Shown here piece after piece: positions 53,756 through 64,000 of a stretch of DNA of 64,000 nt. The stretch's first letter is position 1. Each line of letters starts with the position of its first letter. The stretch covers positions 62,001 through 126,000 of the forward strand of contig NZ_AQQS01000012.1 of NCBI RefSeq assembly GCF_002088275.1. The letters are read 5' to 3'. The stretch comes from Aurantimonas sp. 22II-16-19i (GTDB taxonomy: Bacteria > Pseudomonadota > Alphaproteobacteria > Rhizobiales > Rhizobiaceae). A program made the translations under genes and the position numbers. Below the pieces are notes generated by a model. The model saw only the letters and a list, made by a program, of their open reading frames with translations. It was not told the DNA's origin and searched no databases.

Positions 53756-53776
53756 GCCCCGCCTTGCGGCAGGGCT
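53755..53776 (-). terminator. Rho-independent terminator of gltA
   Basis: On the minus strand AGCCCTGCC and GGCGGGGCT pair with one mismatch around a GCAA loop, followed by TTTGTCG. It lies 49 bases after the gltA stop and lies convergent to the cca gene. Confidence 0.75.
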
Positions 53777-53824
53777 CTGGGCATTCGAAGACTTCGCGAC
53801 GGAAGAACGCGCGCGGCGCTCTGA

Positions 53825-55117
53825 TCAGCCGCGCTCCTCGGGCGAGACGTAGTCGCGCATCGGCGCACCGGTGTAGAGCTGGCGCGGCCGGCCGATCCGC
53901 TGATGCGGATCCTCGATCATCTCCTTCCACTGGGCGATCCAGCCGACGGTGCGCGCCACGGCGAAGAGCACCGTGAACATCGTGGTCGGGAAGCCCAGCG
54001 CCTTCAGCGTGATGCCGGAGTAGAAGTCGACGTTCGGATAGAGCTTCTTCTCGATGAAATACTCGTCGGTGAGCGCGATGCGCTCCAGCTCCATCGCCAC
54101 CTCGAGCAGCGGATCGTCCTTGATGCCGAGCTCGTCGAGCACCTCGTGGCAGGTCTGCTGCATGATCTTGGCGCGCGGGTCGTAGTTCTTGTAGACCCGG
54201 TGACCGAAGCCCATCAGGCGGAACGGATCGTTCTTGTCCTTGGCCCTCGCGATGAACTCCGGGATGCGGTCCTTCGAACCGATCTCCATGAGCATGTTGA
54301 GCGCCGCCTCGTTGGCGCCGCCATGGGCGGGCCCCCAGAGGCAGGCGATGCCGGCGGCGACGCAGGCGAACGGGTTGGCGCCCGACGAGCCGGCAAGCCG
54401 CACCGTCGAGGTCGAGGCGTTCTGCTCGTGATCGGCATGCAGGATGAAGATGCGGTCCATCGCCCGCGCCAGCACCGGGTTGATCCGGTAGGGCTCGCAG
54501 GGAACCGCGAAGCACATGTGCAGGAAGTTTTCCGCGTAGGACAGGTCGTTGCGCGGGTAAACGAAGGGCTGGCCGATGTGGTACTTGTAGGCCATCGCCG
54601 CGATCGTCGGCATCTTGGCGACCATGCGCAGGCTCGCCACCATCCGCTGGTGCGGATCGGCGATGTCGGTCGAATCGTGGTAGAAGGCCGAGAGGGCGCC
54701 GACCGAGCCGCACATGACGGCCATCGGATGGGCGTCGCGGCGGAAGCCGGTGAAGAAGCGGCTCATCTGCTCGTGGATCATCGTGTGCCGCGTGACCCGG
54801 TAGACGAAGTCGTCCTTCTCGCGCTGGGTCGGCAGCTCGCCATACAGCAGGAGATAGCAGGTCTCGAGATAGTCGCCGCGCTCGGCGAGCTGATCGATCG
54901 GGTAACCGCGGTGCAGGAGGATGCCCTCGTCACCGTCGATATAGGTGATCTTCGATTCGCAGGACGCCGTCGAGGAGAACCCGGGATCGTAGGTGAACAC
55001 GCCGCCCTGCTTGTAGAGGCTGGTGACGTCGATCACGTCCGGACCGAGGGTGCCGCTACGCATCTCCAGACCGGCATTCGTCGATCCGAAATTGAGTTTC
55101 GCCGACTGTTCTGTCAT
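53825..55117 (-). CDS. gltA: Citrate synthase
   Basis: Condenses oxaloacetate and acetyl-CoA, entry to the TCA cycle. 430 residues, the long gram-negative hexameric type. Family blocks include the start [49 protein letters not shown], the catalytic His region [29 protein letters not shown] and the catalytic Asp region [14 protein letters not shown]. Start ATG 55117 follows AAAGGACGACGC; a further in-frame Met five codons upstream is not needed. Monocistronic, divided from gltX by 140 bases. Confidence 0.98.
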   Translation of the reverse strand: MTEQSAKLNFGSTNAGLEMRSGTLGPDVIDVTSLYKQGGVFTYDPGFSSTASCESKITYIDGDEGILLHRGYPIDQLAERGDYLETCYLLLYGELPTQREKDDFVYRVTRHTMIHEQMSRFFTGFRRDAHPMAVMCGSVGALSAFYHDSTDIADPHQRMVASLRMVAKMPTIAAMAYKYHIGQPFVYPRNDLSYAENFLHMCFAVPCEPYRINPVLARAMDRIFILHADHEQNASTSTVRLAGSSGANPFACVAAGIACLWGPAHGGANEAALNMLMEIGSKDRIPEFIARAKDKNDPFRLMGFGHRVYKNYDPRAKIMQQTCHEVLDELGIKDDPLLEVAMELERIALTDEYFIEKKLYPNVDFYSGITLKALGFPTTMFTVLFAVARTVGWIAQWKEMIEDPHQRIGRPRQLYTGAPMRDYVSPEERG

Positions 55118-55257
55118 GCGTCGTCCTTTCATGAATCGCGGCTACGAATGCGGTTTCGCAGCGCACACGTTTCAGCCACTCTTTGCCTACTCCAAAGGCT
55201 TGAGCACCACAAGTTATGCCCCCAAGCCTGCTGCGGCGCAATAAGATGCGCAGATGC

Positions 55258-56679
55258 TCAGTGGCTCTGGTCCTTCAGCCGGGCGAGCGACTCGTCCCGG
55301 CCGAGAACCGCCAGAACGTCGAAGACACCGGGTGACGTGGTGCGGCCGGTGAGCGCGGCGCGCAGCGGCTGGGCCGCCTTGCCGAGCTTGATCTCCGCCC
55401 GCTCCGCATAGTCGCGGACGATGGCTTCCAGCGCCTCCGCCGACCAGCTCCCGGATGCCTCGAAAAGCGGCAGAAGGTCGGCGACGACCTTGCGGCCGCC
55501 GTCGGCGAGGATCGCCTCGGCCTTCTCTTCCATCGCCAGCGGGCGCGCGGCGAAGAGGAACGCCGCGCCGTCGGTCAGCTCGACGAGCGTCTTCGCCCGG
55601 TCCTTCAGGCCGGGCATCGCCGCGGCGAGCTTTTCACGGGTCGTCGCCTCGTCCGCCTGCTTCAGGATCGCGCCATTGGGCAGGATGTCGCGGCTGTCCA
55701 TCAGCATGTCCACGAGATCCTGATCGGCGCTCGCCCGGATCCAGTGGCCGTTGATCGCCTCGAGCTTCTTGAAGTCGAATCGCGCCGCGCCCTTGTTGAC
55801 CTGCGGCAGGTCGAACCAGGCGATCAGCTGCTCGGTGGAAATGATCTCCTCGTCGCCATGGGCCCAGCCGAGGCGGACGAGATAGTTGCGCAGCGCCACC
55901 GGAAGATAGCCCATCTCGCGGTAAGCCTCGACGCCGAGTGCCCCGTGCCGCTTCGACAGCTTCGCCCCGTCGGCGCCGTGGATCAGCGGGATATGCGCCA
56001 TCACCGGCACCTTCCAGCCCATCGCCTGGTAGATCAGCGTCTGGCGACCGGCATTTGTCAGGTGGTCGTCGCCGCGGATGATGTGGGTGACGCCCATGTC
56101 GTGGTCGTCGACGACGACGGCGAGCATGTAGGTGGGCGAGCCGTCCGAGCGCAAAAGGACCAAGTCGTCGAGGTCCTTGTTCGGGAACCGCACGGTGCCC
56201 TGGACCTCGTCCTCCACCACCGTCTCGCCCTCGAGGGGCGCGCGCAGGCGGATCACCGGCGAAACGCCCTCCGGCGCCTCGGACGGATCGCGGTCGCGCC
56301 AGCGGCCGTCATAGCGCGGCGGGCGCTTCTCGGCCTTGGCGGTCTCGCGCATCTCCTCGAGCTCGGCCTGGGAGGCGTAGCAGCGATAGGCCTGGCCCTT
56401 GGCCAGCATCTCCTCGACCGCCGCCCGGTGGCGATCGGCCCGCTCGTATTGCGACACCGGCGGCTCGTCGGCGGAAAGCCCCAGCCAGTCGAGGCCCTCG
56501 ATGATCGCCTTGACGGCTGCTTCGGTGGAGCGGGCGCGATCGGTGTCCTCGATGCGCAGCAGCATCTTGCCGCCCTTGGCGCGGGCATAGAGCCAGTTGA
56601 ACAGGGCCGTGCGGGCGCCGCCGATATGCAGGAAGCCGGTCGGCGAGGGGGCAAAGCGGGTGACGACGGGATCCGCCAT
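55258..56679 (-). CDS. gltX: Glutamyl-tRNA synthetase
   Basis: 473 residues, class I synthetase charging tRNA-Glu (and, in many alphaproteobacteria, also tRNA-Gln by a non-discriminating mode). Signature [18 protein letters not shown] (HIGH-like), LLRIEDTD and the KLSKRHG (KMSKS-like) loop. The C-terminal helical anticodon-binding part starts near residue 320. Start ATG 56679 follows GGAG; an in-frame Met six codons upstream is less likely. Divergent to the comEC-like gene. Confidence 0.97.
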   Translation of the reverse strand: MADPVVTRFAPSPTGFLHIGGARTALFNWLYARAKGGKMLLRIEDTDRARSTEAAVKAIIEGLDWLGLSADEPPVSQYERADRHRAAVEEMLAKGQAYRCYASQAELEEMRETAKAEKRPPRYDGRWRDRDPSEAPEGVSPVIRLRAPLEGETVVEDEVQGTVRFPNKDLDDLVLLRSDGSPTYMLAVVVDDHDMGVTHIIRGDDHLTNAGRQTLIYQAMGWKVPVMAHIPLIHGADGAKLSKRHGALGVEAYREMGYLPVALRNYLVRLGWAHGDEEIISTEQLIAWFDLPQVNKGAARFDFKKLEAINGHWIRASADQDLVDMLMDSRDILPNGAILKQADEATTREKLAAAMPGLKDRAKTLVELTDGAAFLFAARPLAMEEKAEAILADGGRKVVADLLPLFEASGSWSAEALEAIVRDYAERAEIKLGKAAQPLRAALTGRTTSPGVFDVLAVLGRDESLARLKDQSH

Positions 56680-56739
56680 GTCGACTCCAGTTTTCAAACG
56701 ATGCGGCGTGGCGCGGCTTTTTCAAAAACCGTCGCATTC

Positions 56740-59652
56740 ATGGGCCGGCTGTGTAGCATAGGACCGTCGAGGTGCAAGCGAGGGGCGGGACGGCCATTGC
56801 CGCAGGCGCCAGCCACGAGGGGGCTCGAGCGCCCGCAAGGACCGGCAGGGGCCGGTCGCTGGGCCTCGCTCCTGCGCCGTTTTTTCGCTCGCGGCAGATG
56901 GTCCCGCGGCCGCGGCGGCACGGGCGCTCCGGGCAGCCCCGATGGCATTGGCGGATTTGACGACGACCGGGCGGACGGCTGGCCGGGCGAGGCGTCCCGG
57001 CTGGAGGCTGTCGGCGCCTGGCTGGGGCGGCAGGTCGCCATCGAGGCTGCCCGTCGCTCCGGCTTCCACGTCCTGCCCGTCGCGCTGATTTCCGGCGCGG
57101 CCGCCGTCTTCGCCCTCGACTGGCGGCCCGACATTTCCGCAACGATCCTGGCCGCCGCCGTCATCGGTGCGCTGGCGCTCCGGGCTGTCGCCCATCCGAT
57201 GCTGCAGGCGATGCTCCTCGGCGTCGCCGGAATTCTCGCCGGGGCGCTGCTTTCGCTTGCCGATGGCGGTGCGACCCGCACGACGATCATCTCCGGCACC
57301 GCGACCACCCGCATCGCCGGCACCATCTTCCAGGCCTCGCGCGACGAGAAGGGCCGCATGCGCTATCTCGTGGCGGTCACCGGCACCGTCCGCCCGGTCC
57401 TGTCGCGGCCGCCGGAGCGGGTGCGGATCCTCGTCAGCGCCGACCACGCCGCCAGGGCGCCCGGCGATGCCTATTACGGCCTCGTCCGGCTCGGCCCGCC
57501 CTCCGGGCCGGCAGCGCCCGGCAGCCACGATTTCGCCTACCAGCCCTTCTTCGACGGCGTCGGCGGTCTCGGCTTCGCCCTCGGCGCGCCGGATGCGGAG
57601 CCCGCCGAAGGGCTCCTGCCGCCGCCGCCGCCCGGCTTCGTCGACGGTCTCGCCATCCGGCTGGAGCGCATCCGCGGGACGATGACCCGCCGCATCACCG
57701 AGGCGGCCGGCGGCGGCGAGGCGGGTGCCATTGCCGCGGCCCTCGTCACCGGCGAGCGCACCGGCATTCCGGACGATGCCGAGACCTGGCTGCGCGGCGT
57801 CGGTCTCGCCCATGTCCTGTCGATCTCCGGCCTGCATCTCGCCATCGTCGCGGGGTCGGCGCTGCTTCTCCTGCGCTCCGGCCTCGCGCTGGTGCCGGCG
57901 CTGGCCCTGAACTACCCGGTCAAGAAGATCGCGGCGGTGGTGGCGCTCCTCGTCGCCGCCCTCTACCTGCTTCTGTCCGGCGGCAACGTCGCCACCCAGC
58001 GCGCCTTCGTGATGCTGGCGGTGATGCTCGCCGCCGTCATCGCCGACCGCCCGGCGCTCACCCTGCGCAACGTCTCCATCGCCGCCCTCGTCGTCGTCGT
58101 CGCGGCGCCCCATTCCGTCACCACGGCGAGCTTCCAGATGAGCTTTGCCGCGACCCTCTCCCTCGTCGCGGGCTACGGCGCCATCATGCGCCGGCGCGGC
58201 GGCGCGAAGGCGCCTCCCGCCGGGCAGCCCCTCGCATGGCGGCTGCTGGCCGGGGCGGGGGCGACGATCCTCGGCATCGTCGTCAGCTCCCTCGTCGCGG
58301 GGGCCGCGACCGCGCCCTTCGCGGCTTATCATTTCCACCGCGTCGCTCCCTTCGGTCTCGTCGCCAACGTCCTCACACTGCCGATCTTCACCATGGTCGT
58401 GATGCCCCTCGGGCTCGTCGGTTCGCTGCTGATGCCCTTCGGCCTCGACGGCTGGTGCTTCCGGCTGATGGGGCTGTCCCTCGATCTGGTCCTGTGGGTC
58501 TCCGAATGGCTCTTCCGCATCCTGCCCGACCGGGGCACCGGGCCGATTTCGGGAACCGGGGTCGTGTTCCTCACCGCCGCGCTGTTCGCCGCCTCCTTCT
58601 TCGCCAGCAAGCTGCGTTACATCGCCGTGCCGCTGGCGATCGCCGGCCTCCTGACCATCCGCGACACCTCCGACCCGCCGCAGCTCGTCGTCTACGAGGA
58701 CGGCCGGACCATCGCCGCCTTCGCCGGGGACGGCGCGATCGCCTATCTCGCCAGGCGGCCGAAGCGCTTCGTCACCGACCAGTGGGAGCGCAGTTTCGGC
58801 GTCTCACCCGCCGCCGTCGCCGCGTCTCCGGCGGCCGTAGCCCCGCATGTTCCGCCAGCGTATTCGCCCGCAGCTTTGCCCACTCCTCCGGCCGAGCCTC
58901 TGTCCCCGACGGCCGCGGCATCGCCGGCAATGGCGCACGTCCCGCTTCAGAACCTGGCATCGGACGCACTGCCCCCGGCCGTCGCCATGCCGCCGGGGTC
59001 GGTCGAGGCGACATCCTCGGCACCCGCACCTTCGTCGCAGGCGGTCGATGGCGGGTTTCCGACAGGCGAGCCGACGTCGCCCGCAGCCGCACCGACGCCG
59101 CAAATGGCCGATGCGACGTCCAAGGCCGCTGTTGCGACGCCGCGCGCGAGCGCTCCGGTGGCCGTTGCCGGCAGCACTTCCTCACGGGCGCTCCCGGACC
59201 GCTCCGCGCTGCCCTGCGATGCCGACTTCTGCCGCTTCACCACCCGCGACGGCCTGCGCATCGTCTGGACCAGCGACTACAAGCGAACCGGCGAGGCCTG
59301 CGACGGCGGCGACGTGGCGATCGTCGCCCGCGCCATCCGCCTCGAACACTGCCGCTCCGGCGCCCTTCTGGTCACCCTGCGCACCCTGCGGGCGACCGGC
59401 TCGCTGGCGCTGTATCGCGACCCCGCGACCGGCCGGCCGATCCTGCAGCGGTCCATCGCCGCCGATCCACCGCCCTGGAACCGGCATCGCCTGGCGCCAT
59501 GGCCGGAATACTGGCGCAAGCCCGCCGCGGACGAGCAGGACTCGGCTCCGATCCTGCAGCGTCCCGGCTCGCGCGCCGAGCCGCCGGCTCCGTCCATGGT
59601 TCCGCCCACCGGATCAGCCGCCGAGGCGCTGCCCGGGCAGGCGCCTCAGTAG
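56740..59652 (+). CDS. ComEC/Rec2-family membrane protein
   Basis: About 970 residues, start uncertain (ATG 56740 chosen; ATG 56701 also in frame, and the first 70 residues are Arg/Gly-rich and may not be translated). DUF4131-like N-terminal part with the opening helices ([30 protein letters not shown]...[15 protein letters not shown]), an OB-like stretch, then the Competence domain with the [21 protein letters not shown] signature and about eight more helices. No metallo-beta-lactamase domain. Residues about 688-820 are a Pro/Ala/Ser-rich low-complexity stretch, then a cysteine-containing C-terminal domain ([20 protein letters not shown]). The DNA-uptake role is inferred from the family. Its end overlaps lexA by 7 bases, convergent. 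Confidence 0.88.
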   Translation: MGRLCSIGPSRCKRGAGRPLPQAPATRGLERPQGPAGAGRWASLLRRFFARGRWSRGRGGTGAPGSPDGIGGFDDDRADGWPGEASRLEAVGAWLGRQVAIEAARRSGFHVLPVALISGAAAVFALDWRPDISATILAAAVIGALALRAVAHPMLQAMLLGVAGILAGALLSLADGGATRTTIISGTATTRIAGTIFQASRDEKGRMRYLVAVTGTVRPVLSRPPERVRILVSADHAARAPGDAYYGLVRLGPPSGPAAPGSHDFAYQPFFDGVGGLGFALGAPDAEPAEGLLPPPPPGFVDGLAIRLERIRGTMTRRITEAAGGGEAGAIAAALVTGERTGIPDDAETWLRGVGLAHVLSISGLHLAIVAGSALLLLRSGLALVPALALNYPVKKIAAVVALLVAALYLLLSGGNVATQRAFVMLAVMLAAVIADRPALTLRNVSIAALVVVVAAPHSVTTASFQMSFAATLSLVAGYGAIMRRRGGAKAPPAGQPLAWRLLAGAGATILGIVVSSLVAGAATAPFAAYHFHRVAPFGLVANVLTLPIFTMVVMPLGLVGSLLMPFGLDGWCFRLMGLSLDLVLWVSEWLFRILPDRGTGPISGTGVVFLTAALFAASFFASKLRYIAVPLAIAGLLTIRDTSDPPQLVVYEDGRTIAAFAGDGAIAYLARRPKRFVTDQWERSFGVSPAAVAASPAAVAPHVPPAYSPAALPTPPAEPLSPTAAASPAMAHVPLQNLASDALPPAVAMPPGSVEATSSAPAPSSQAVDGGFPTGEPTSPAAAPTPQMADATSKAAVATPRASAPVAVAGSTSSRALPDRSALPCDADFCRFTTRDGLRIVWTSDYKRTGEACDGGDVAIVARAIRLEHCRSGALLVTLRTLRATGSLALYRDPATGRPILQRSIAADPPPWNRHRLAPWPEYWRKPAADEQDSAPILQRPGSRAEPPAPSMVPPTGSAAEALPGQAPQ

Positions 59653-60410
59653 CGCCGGATCAGCCCGACCAGCCGGCCCTGGACCTTCACCCGGTCGGCC
59701 CCGAAGATGCGGGTCTCATAGGCAGGGTTGGCGGCCTCCAGCGCGATCGTGTCGCCGCGGCGGCGAAACCGCTTCAAGGTGGCTTCCTCGTCGTCGACCA
59801 GGGCCACGACGATGTCGCCGGGCGAGGCCGTGTCGATGCGGCGAATCACCACCGTGTCGCCGTCGAGGATCCCGGCCTCGACCATCGAATCGCCCTTGAC
59901 GTCGAGGGCGAAGTGCTCGCCGGCGCCGAGCATCTCGGGCGGAACCTGGATCGAATGGGTGTTGGTCTGGATGGCGGAGATCGGCACGCCCGCCGCGATC
60001 CGGCCCATCACCGGCACCGCGACGGCGCTCTCCGGCACGCTCTGGGCCGGACGGGGCGCCGAGGACACCGCCGCCGGCCGTCGTGCCGCGCCGGATCGCT
60101 CCGCCGCCTCGCCGCGCGCCGTGCCGAGGCTGCCGTCGATGACGCTCGGCGTGAAGCCGCTCTTGGCCGCCGGCTGCGGCCGGCCGTTGCGCATGGATTC
60201 CGGCAGCTTCAGCACCTCGAGCGCCCGGGCCCGATTGGGCAGCCGGCGAATGAAGCCGCGCTCCTCGAGCGCGGTGATCAGCCGATGGATGCCGGACTTC
60301 GACCGCAGCTCCAGCGCGTCCTTCATCTCGTCGAAGGAAGGGGGCACGCCGCTCTCCTTCAGCCGCTCATGAATGAACAACAGAAGGTCGTGCTGTTTGC
60401 GCGTTAGCAT
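59646..60410 (-). CDS. lexA: SOS repressor LexA
   Basis: 254 residues. N-terminal winged HTH ([45 protein letters not shown]), a long linker (about 75-130) and the S24 peptidase domain with the Ala140-Gly141 cleavage site (GRIAAGVP), catalytic Ser175 (GDSM) and Lys213 (TLKRF). Blocks SOS genes until RecA-stimulated self-cleavage. Start ATG 60410. Its promoter carries an SOS box, so the gene is autoregulated. Confidence 0.97.
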   Translation of the reverse strand: MLTRKQHDLLLFIHERLKESGVPPSFDEMKDALELRSKSGIHRLITALEERGFIRRLPNRARALEVLKLPESMRNGRPQPAAKSGFTPSVIDGSLGTARGEAAERSGAARRPAAVSSAPRPAQSVPESAVAVPVMGRIAAGVPISAIQTNTHSIQVPPEMLGAGEHFALDVKGDSMVEAGILDGDTVVIRRIDTASPGDIVVALVDDEEATLKRFRRRGDTIALEAANPAYETRIFGADRVKVQGRLVGLIRRY

Positions 60411-60448
60411 GACGGACCTCTAAAAACAAAACCTGAACAAACCTATCT

Positions 60449-60463
60449 GTTCTAGTTGTGTTC
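60449..60463. promoter_or_regulatory. SOS box of lexA
   Basis: GTTC-TAGTTGT-GTTC fits the GTTC-N7-GTTC motif of alphaproteobacterial LexA exactly. It sits in the spacer of a minus-strand promoter with -35 TTGCGG (60463-60468) and -10 TAGGTT (60440-60445), 17 bases apart. A second, imperfect GTTC-N7-GTTT on the minus strand is at 60424-60438. Confidence 0.85.
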
Positions 60464-60644
60464 CGCAAGAGCGTTTTGTGTCCCCATGCATACCCTCATG
60501 GATCGGGCCTGCCGTTTGCGATTTCTCGGCGCCGCTGCGGGCCTGCTGCGGTGCGGGTGTTGGTTGCCCGGCGGGGCCGCGGGCTCTTTATGCCATGCAG
60601 GTGCCGGAAGTGACCATGCCCGGCCGGGCATCCGGATGTGAATA

Positions 60645-60668
60645 GCCGCGGCGCCGAGGCACCGCGGC
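60645..60668. terminator. Possible terminator hairpin after the GDPD/RTX gene
   Basis: GCCGCGG and CCGCGGC pair around a 10-base loop, about 37 bases after the stop of the minus-strand RTX gene. The T-rich side (GTTCTTTT) is on the + strand, so it suits + strand transcripts better; its use for the minus-strand gene is weak. Confidence 0.35.
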
Positions 60669-60704
60669 GTTCTTTTGGGGTGACGGGTCGATCGCCCGAC
60701 CCTG

Positions 60705-63700
60705 TCAGAAGATGAAGTCCGTCGCGCCGAGATCGGCGAGATCGACGTTCTGCAGCGTGATCGTGTTCGAGCCGTCGGTGATCACCACGTCCGAGCCCGA
60801 CTGTGCCATGTGATCGGCGAGGAGATCGGCGTAGTCGACAATGCCCGAGACCGCCGACAGATCGATCTTCTCGTAGTCGTTGGTCGCGGCGAAGTCGGTG
60901 ATCGTGTCGTTGCCGAAAGCGTCGGCGAAGACGAAGGAATCGGCGTTGAAGCCGCCGGTCAGCGTATCGTTGCCGGCGCCGCCGGTGATGCGGTCGAAGC
61001 CGGCACCGCCGAGGATGATATCGTCGCCGGCATCGCCGCGAAGCGTGTCGCTGCCCGAACCGCCCCACAGATAGTCCCCGCCGGTCCCGCCTTCGAAGGT
61101 GACGTCCGCGGTGCTTCCCATCAGACGGTCGTCGCCGGTGCTGCCGAGGACGCGTTCGATGCCGGAGATCGTGTCGACGCCGGTGCCGAGGCTGTAGCCA
61201 GCGCCGAGATGGACGGTGACGGCGACGGCAGAGCCCGAGAAGTCGAGCGTGTCGAAGCCGGCCCCGCCGTCGATGACGTCGGCTTGGAGGCCGGGATCGG
61301 CAAGGATGAGGTCGTCGCCACCGTCGCCGAAGATCTGGTCGGCGCCGTAGCCGCCGGCCAGGGTGTCGTTTCCGCCGCCGCCATGGATGACGTCGTCGCC
61401 ATTGCCGCCGCTGATCGTGTCGTCGCCGTCGCCGCCGGTGATCGTATCCGCGCCATTGCCGCCGAAGACGGCCGTGGCACCGTTGCCGGTGGTGATGGTG
61501 TCGTTGCCGTCGCCGCCGGAGATGAAGACGGTGGCATCGTCGGCGGTGATGGTGTCGTTGCCGGCCCCGCCAATGATGCGCTCGAAGGAGACCAGCGTGT
61601 CTGTGCCGATTGGCGTGCCGCTTGCCGTCCCGGTGACGAGGTCGATCACGAGGTCGCCGGTCGCGGCGGAATAGTCGATCGTGTCGATCCCCTCGCCGCC
61701 GTCATAGCGGTCGGTGGCGGCGTCGAGCGAGCCGATGACGACGTCCATGCCGCGACCGGCGCGGACCTCGTCCTCGCCGAACCCCGCGCCGATCCTGTCG
61801 GCCCACTGCGTGCCGTCATGCTGGTCGATCGCGCTTTCCGACGTCGCCACCAGCGCGACGTCGTCGAGGGCGAGGCCGACGCCATTGAGCGAGCCGCCCG
61901 TCTGGGCGAAGATCAGCTGGTTCGAGCCGTCGCCCTGGCCCCCGGTGACCTTGACCGAGATCTTCTCCCAGGCGTTGCCCGCGGGGGCGCCCTGCCAGAT
62001 CACCACGCCGCCGAAGGTGACGGTCAGGCTTTCGTCGTCGGCTGCGTCCGCGTCAGCGAGATCGAAGGTCAGCTCGTAGACCGCGCCGGCCTCCACGCCC
62101 GCGACGGTCTGGGCGAGCCGGACGTTGTTGAGCCATCCGTCCAGATCGGTCCAGTACGCACCGTCGGAGGCGCTGACGCCCTCAACCGTGTCCTGGTGCT
62201 GTTCGACGCGCCCGCTGTCGAGGTTCGACCAGCCCGGCATGTCGCCGTTCGGGCTGTAGCGACCCCAGGTGCGCGACGACGTGCCGTCGATGTTCTCGAA
62301 ACTGCCATTGACGATGAGGTTCGGCGTCCTGTCGAGATCGAGGGCGGCCTCGGCTGCCGCGTGGGTATCGCGCAGGTCGTCGACGATCGCTTCCAGATCC
62401 GCCGATGCGGTTCCCGAGGCGAGCGCCAGGATCTGCGACGCGGTCAGGGTCTTGCCGTCGGAGAATGCGAAGCTGCCGGGCAGGGAGCCAGCCGTGCCGC
62501 TCTCGAAGACGAGGGCGCCGCCATCGGCGAAGCTGACGACCAGCGCGTCGCCGAGCGTCGTCACCGTGACGTCCGTCGACGCGATGTCGGTCAGGGCGAC
62601 ACGGTCGCCGGCGCCAGCCGTCACCAGATCGACGCCATCGCCCGCAGCGTAGCGGATGGTGTCGGAACCGTCGGCGACGATCACGTCGTCGCCGACCCCG
62701 CCGGTCAGCGTGTCGGCTCCCGCCCCGCCGAAGAGCACGTCGGTGCCGCTGCCGCCGAACAGCCGGTCGTCGCCGGCCCCGGCGACGATGATGTCGTTGC
62801 CGCCATCGCCATAGAGGACGTCTTCGCCCGCGCCGGCCAAGACGGTGTCGTCGCCCTGGAGGGCATAGACGACGCTGGTCTCGTCGGTGGTGCTCACCTT
62901 GTCGTCGCCGGTACCGCCATAGACGGTGTCACGGCCCTCGACGCTGTCGATGTATTCGCGGGCGACACGGGTGTTGTCGTCATAGACGCCGTCGACGCCC
63001 ATATCGATCAGCGCCTGGATTTCCTCGCCCGGTCCGTTGGCCGTCCAGGCATAGACCTTCAGGCCGGCGTCATGGGCCGCCTGGACCATGTCCGCGGTCA
63101 GGTAGCTGATGTTCAGCGAGACGCTGCCGACGCCCCAGCCGGCGATCGTCGCCAGATCGCTGTTGGAGAAGCCGTAGCCGATATAGTCGATGAAGAAGGG
63201 AATGCCGGCTTCGGGCAGGATGTCGCTGAGCAGCGTCCGCAGGATGGTCGGGTCGAAGGATGCGATCCTGATCTGGTCCGGATCGGTGAAGCCCTTCTCG
63301 ACCAGTGTCGCGACCAGCCTCTCGGCGAAGGCGACGCCCCTGTCGGAATAGGAGGTCGGATTCTTGATCTCGACGCTGATCTTGAAGTTTCGACCGGTCT
63401 CCGCCTCCTTGGCAAGGACCAGTTCGAGGCCCTCGGCGAAGGTCAGGATGCCCGGCTTGGCGGCAATCAGATCGGCATAGGTCGTCGAGGGAATGGTGCC
63501 GGTGTCGTGGGCGATCACCAGGACGCCGTCCGAGGTCATCTGCAGATCGAACTCGGCCATGTCGCCGCCCCAGTCGAGGCCGTGGCTGTGCGCTTCCTCG
63601 GAATGATCGGCATAGGGGTTGGTGCCGCGGTGGGAGATCAGCTGGAAGCCCTCGTCCTCGGTCTCGCCGCCCGGGGTCTCGCCGCCGCCGTCTCCGCCGT

Positions 63701-64000
63701 CCCCGCCGTCGCCGCCGCCATTCGAGCCGTCATCGGTTTCGTCGGCGGTGCCCTTGAGCAGCGAAACGTTGTCGAGGGTGACGCCGTCGCCGTTCAGCTC
63801 CGCGGAGGTCTGCTTGAAGACGAGCCTGTTCGAGCCGTCGCCGGCGCCGCCTGTCACCTCGATCGTCACCGTCTCCCAGGCCTCGTCCGGGGTGCCGGTA
63901 TAGACGACCTCGCCGCCCCAGCTGACCTCGATCGTGTCGTCGGCGCTTTCCGGATCGATGTCGGCGATGTCGAAGCGCAGGGTGTAGGTCGCGCCGGTCT
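60705..64000 (-). CDS. Secreted glycerophosphodiester phosphodiesterase / RTX protein (N-terminus outside window)
   Basis: At least 1098 residues; the frame is open at the right edge. From the N-terminal side: a jelly-roll-like module (about 63750-64000), a Gly/Asp-rich linker (63670-63720), a GDPD domain (about 62940-63640) with SHRG, the Glu-Asp pair of AEFDLQMTSDG and the following IAHD, RTX nonapeptides, a second carbohydrate-binding-like module (about 61850-62320, NGSFENIDG), a long second RTX block, and a type I secretion C-terminus ending ATDFIF. Catalytic residues are present, so hydrolysis of glycerophosphodiesters outside the cell is likely. Its C-terminal third is clearly homologous to the protein at 6883-10197. 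Confidence 0.88.
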   Translation of the reverse strand, partial: TGATYTLRFDIADIDPESADDTIEVSWGGEVVYTGTPDEAWETVTIEVTGGAGDGSNRLVFKQTSAELNGDGVTLDNVSLLKGTADETDDGSNGGGDGGDGGDGGGETPGGETEDEGFQLISHRGTNPYADHSEEAHSHGLDWGGDMAEFDLQMTSDGVLVIAHDTGTIPSTTYADLIAAKPGILTFAEGLELVLAKEAETGRNFKISVEIKNPTSYSDRGVAFAERLVATLVEKGFTDPDQIRIASFDPTILRTLLSDILPEAGIPFFIDYIGYGFSNSDLATIAGWGVGSVSLNISYLTADMVQAAHDAGLKVYAWTANGPGEEIQALIDMGVDGVYDDNTRVAREYIDSVEGRDTVYGGTGDDKVSTTDETSVVYALQGDDTVLAGAGEDVLYGDGGNDIIVAGAGDDRLFGGSGTDVLFGGAGADTLTGGVGDDVIVADGSDTIRYAAGDGVDLVTAGAGDRVALTDIASTDVTVTTLGDALVVSFADGGALVFESGTAGSLPGSFAFSDGKTLTASQILALASGTASADLEAIVDDLRDTHAAAEAALDLDRTPNLIVNGSFENIDGTSSRTWGRYSPNGDMPGWSNLDSGRVEQHQDTVEGVSASDGAYWTDLDGWLNNVRLAQTVAGVEAGAVYELTFDLADADAADDESLTVTFGGVVIWQGAPAGNAWEKISVKVTGGQGDGSNQLIFAQTGGSLNGVGLALDDVALVATSESAIDQHDGTQWADRIGAGFGEDEVRAGRGMDVVIGSLDAATDRYDGGEGIDTIDYSAATGDLVIDLVTGTASGTPIGTDTLVSFERIIGGAGNDTITADDATVFISGGDGNDTITTGNGATAVFGGNGADTITGGDGDDTISGGNGDDVIHGGGGNDTLAGGYGADQIFGDGGDDLILADPGLQADVIDGGAGFDTLDFSGSAVAVTVHLGAGYSLGTGVDTISGIERVLGSTGDDRLMGSTADVTFEGGTGGDYLWGGSGSDTLRGDAGDDIILGGAGFDRITGGAGNDTLTGGFNADSFVFADAFGNDTITDFAATNDYEKIDLSAVSGIVDYADLLADHMAQSGSDVVITDGSNTITLQNVDLADLGATDFIF

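Overview
The window reads as a high-GC alphaproteobacterial chromosome, most likely from the Hyphomicrobiales (Rhizobiales). The evidence is the cytochrome bc1 genes followed by apt, a DUF2794 protein, a CenR-like response regulator, a DUF6460 membrane protein, a lexA gene with the alphaproteobacterial GTTC-N7-GTTC box, and a MoxR/DUF58/DUF4159 block next to DUF1285-NudL-cca. I would not name a genus. I recognised no rRNA, tRNA, CRISPR array, prophage or complete insertion sequence.

Layout. 1-2953: end of the bc1 operon (cytochrome b, cytochrome c1), a small monooxygenase-fold protein and apt. 3167-5270 (minus): minC-minD-minE and an unlisted 49-residue protein. 5553-10197: a class IV aminotransferase-like protein lacking its cofactor lysine, then a large ELWxxDGT/RTX secreted protein. 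10375-17720: HNH protein, Fae-like protein, gpmA, dapB, an ABC exporter, a GNAT acetyltransferase, a YihY-family membrane protein and DUF2794. 18293-23266: an accessory-looking stretch with long gene-free gaps, a secreted alpha/beta hydrolase, a frameshifted AraC regulator and two secreted proteins of unknown function. 23444-31451: guaA, a DUF892 protein, mtnN, tspO, rsmB, an exonuclease III, a cyclic-nucleotide-binding-fold protein, a CenR-like regulator and a YkuD protein. 31666-37851: a YdeP/FdhF-type molybdoenzyme, DUF6460, a divergent oxidoreductase/LysR pair and an ATP-dependent DNA ligase. 37992-43317 (minus): an RND efflux pump with its TetR-type regulator; the promoter is flanked by two matching palindromes. 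44054-50922 (minus): MoxR ATPase and three proteins with von Willebrand A-like motifs, translationally coupled. 51134-53594: DUF1285, CoA pyrophosphatase and CCA-adding enzyme. 53825-60410: gltA, gltX, comEC-like and lexA. 60705-64000: a glycerophosphodiesterase/RTX secreted protein cut by the window end.

How the genes connect. Most of the window is core metabolism and information processing: respiration, purine salvage and GMP synthesis, lysine biosynthesis, the TCA cycle entry enzyme, tRNA charging and maturation, 16S rRNA methylation and SOS control. The accessory content lies in the two giant RTX proteins, which share a C-terminal block of about 300 residues and probably one type I secretion system not in the window; in the AraC/secreted-protein stretch; and in the efflux operon.

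The observations I would follow first are the aminotransferase-fold protein without Schiff-base lysine, the Fae homologue without the catalytic histidine, the three consecutive VWA-like proteins behind MoxR, the two-palindrome efflux promoter, the exact 147-bp internal repeats of the ELWxxDGT protein, and the small protein after minE.
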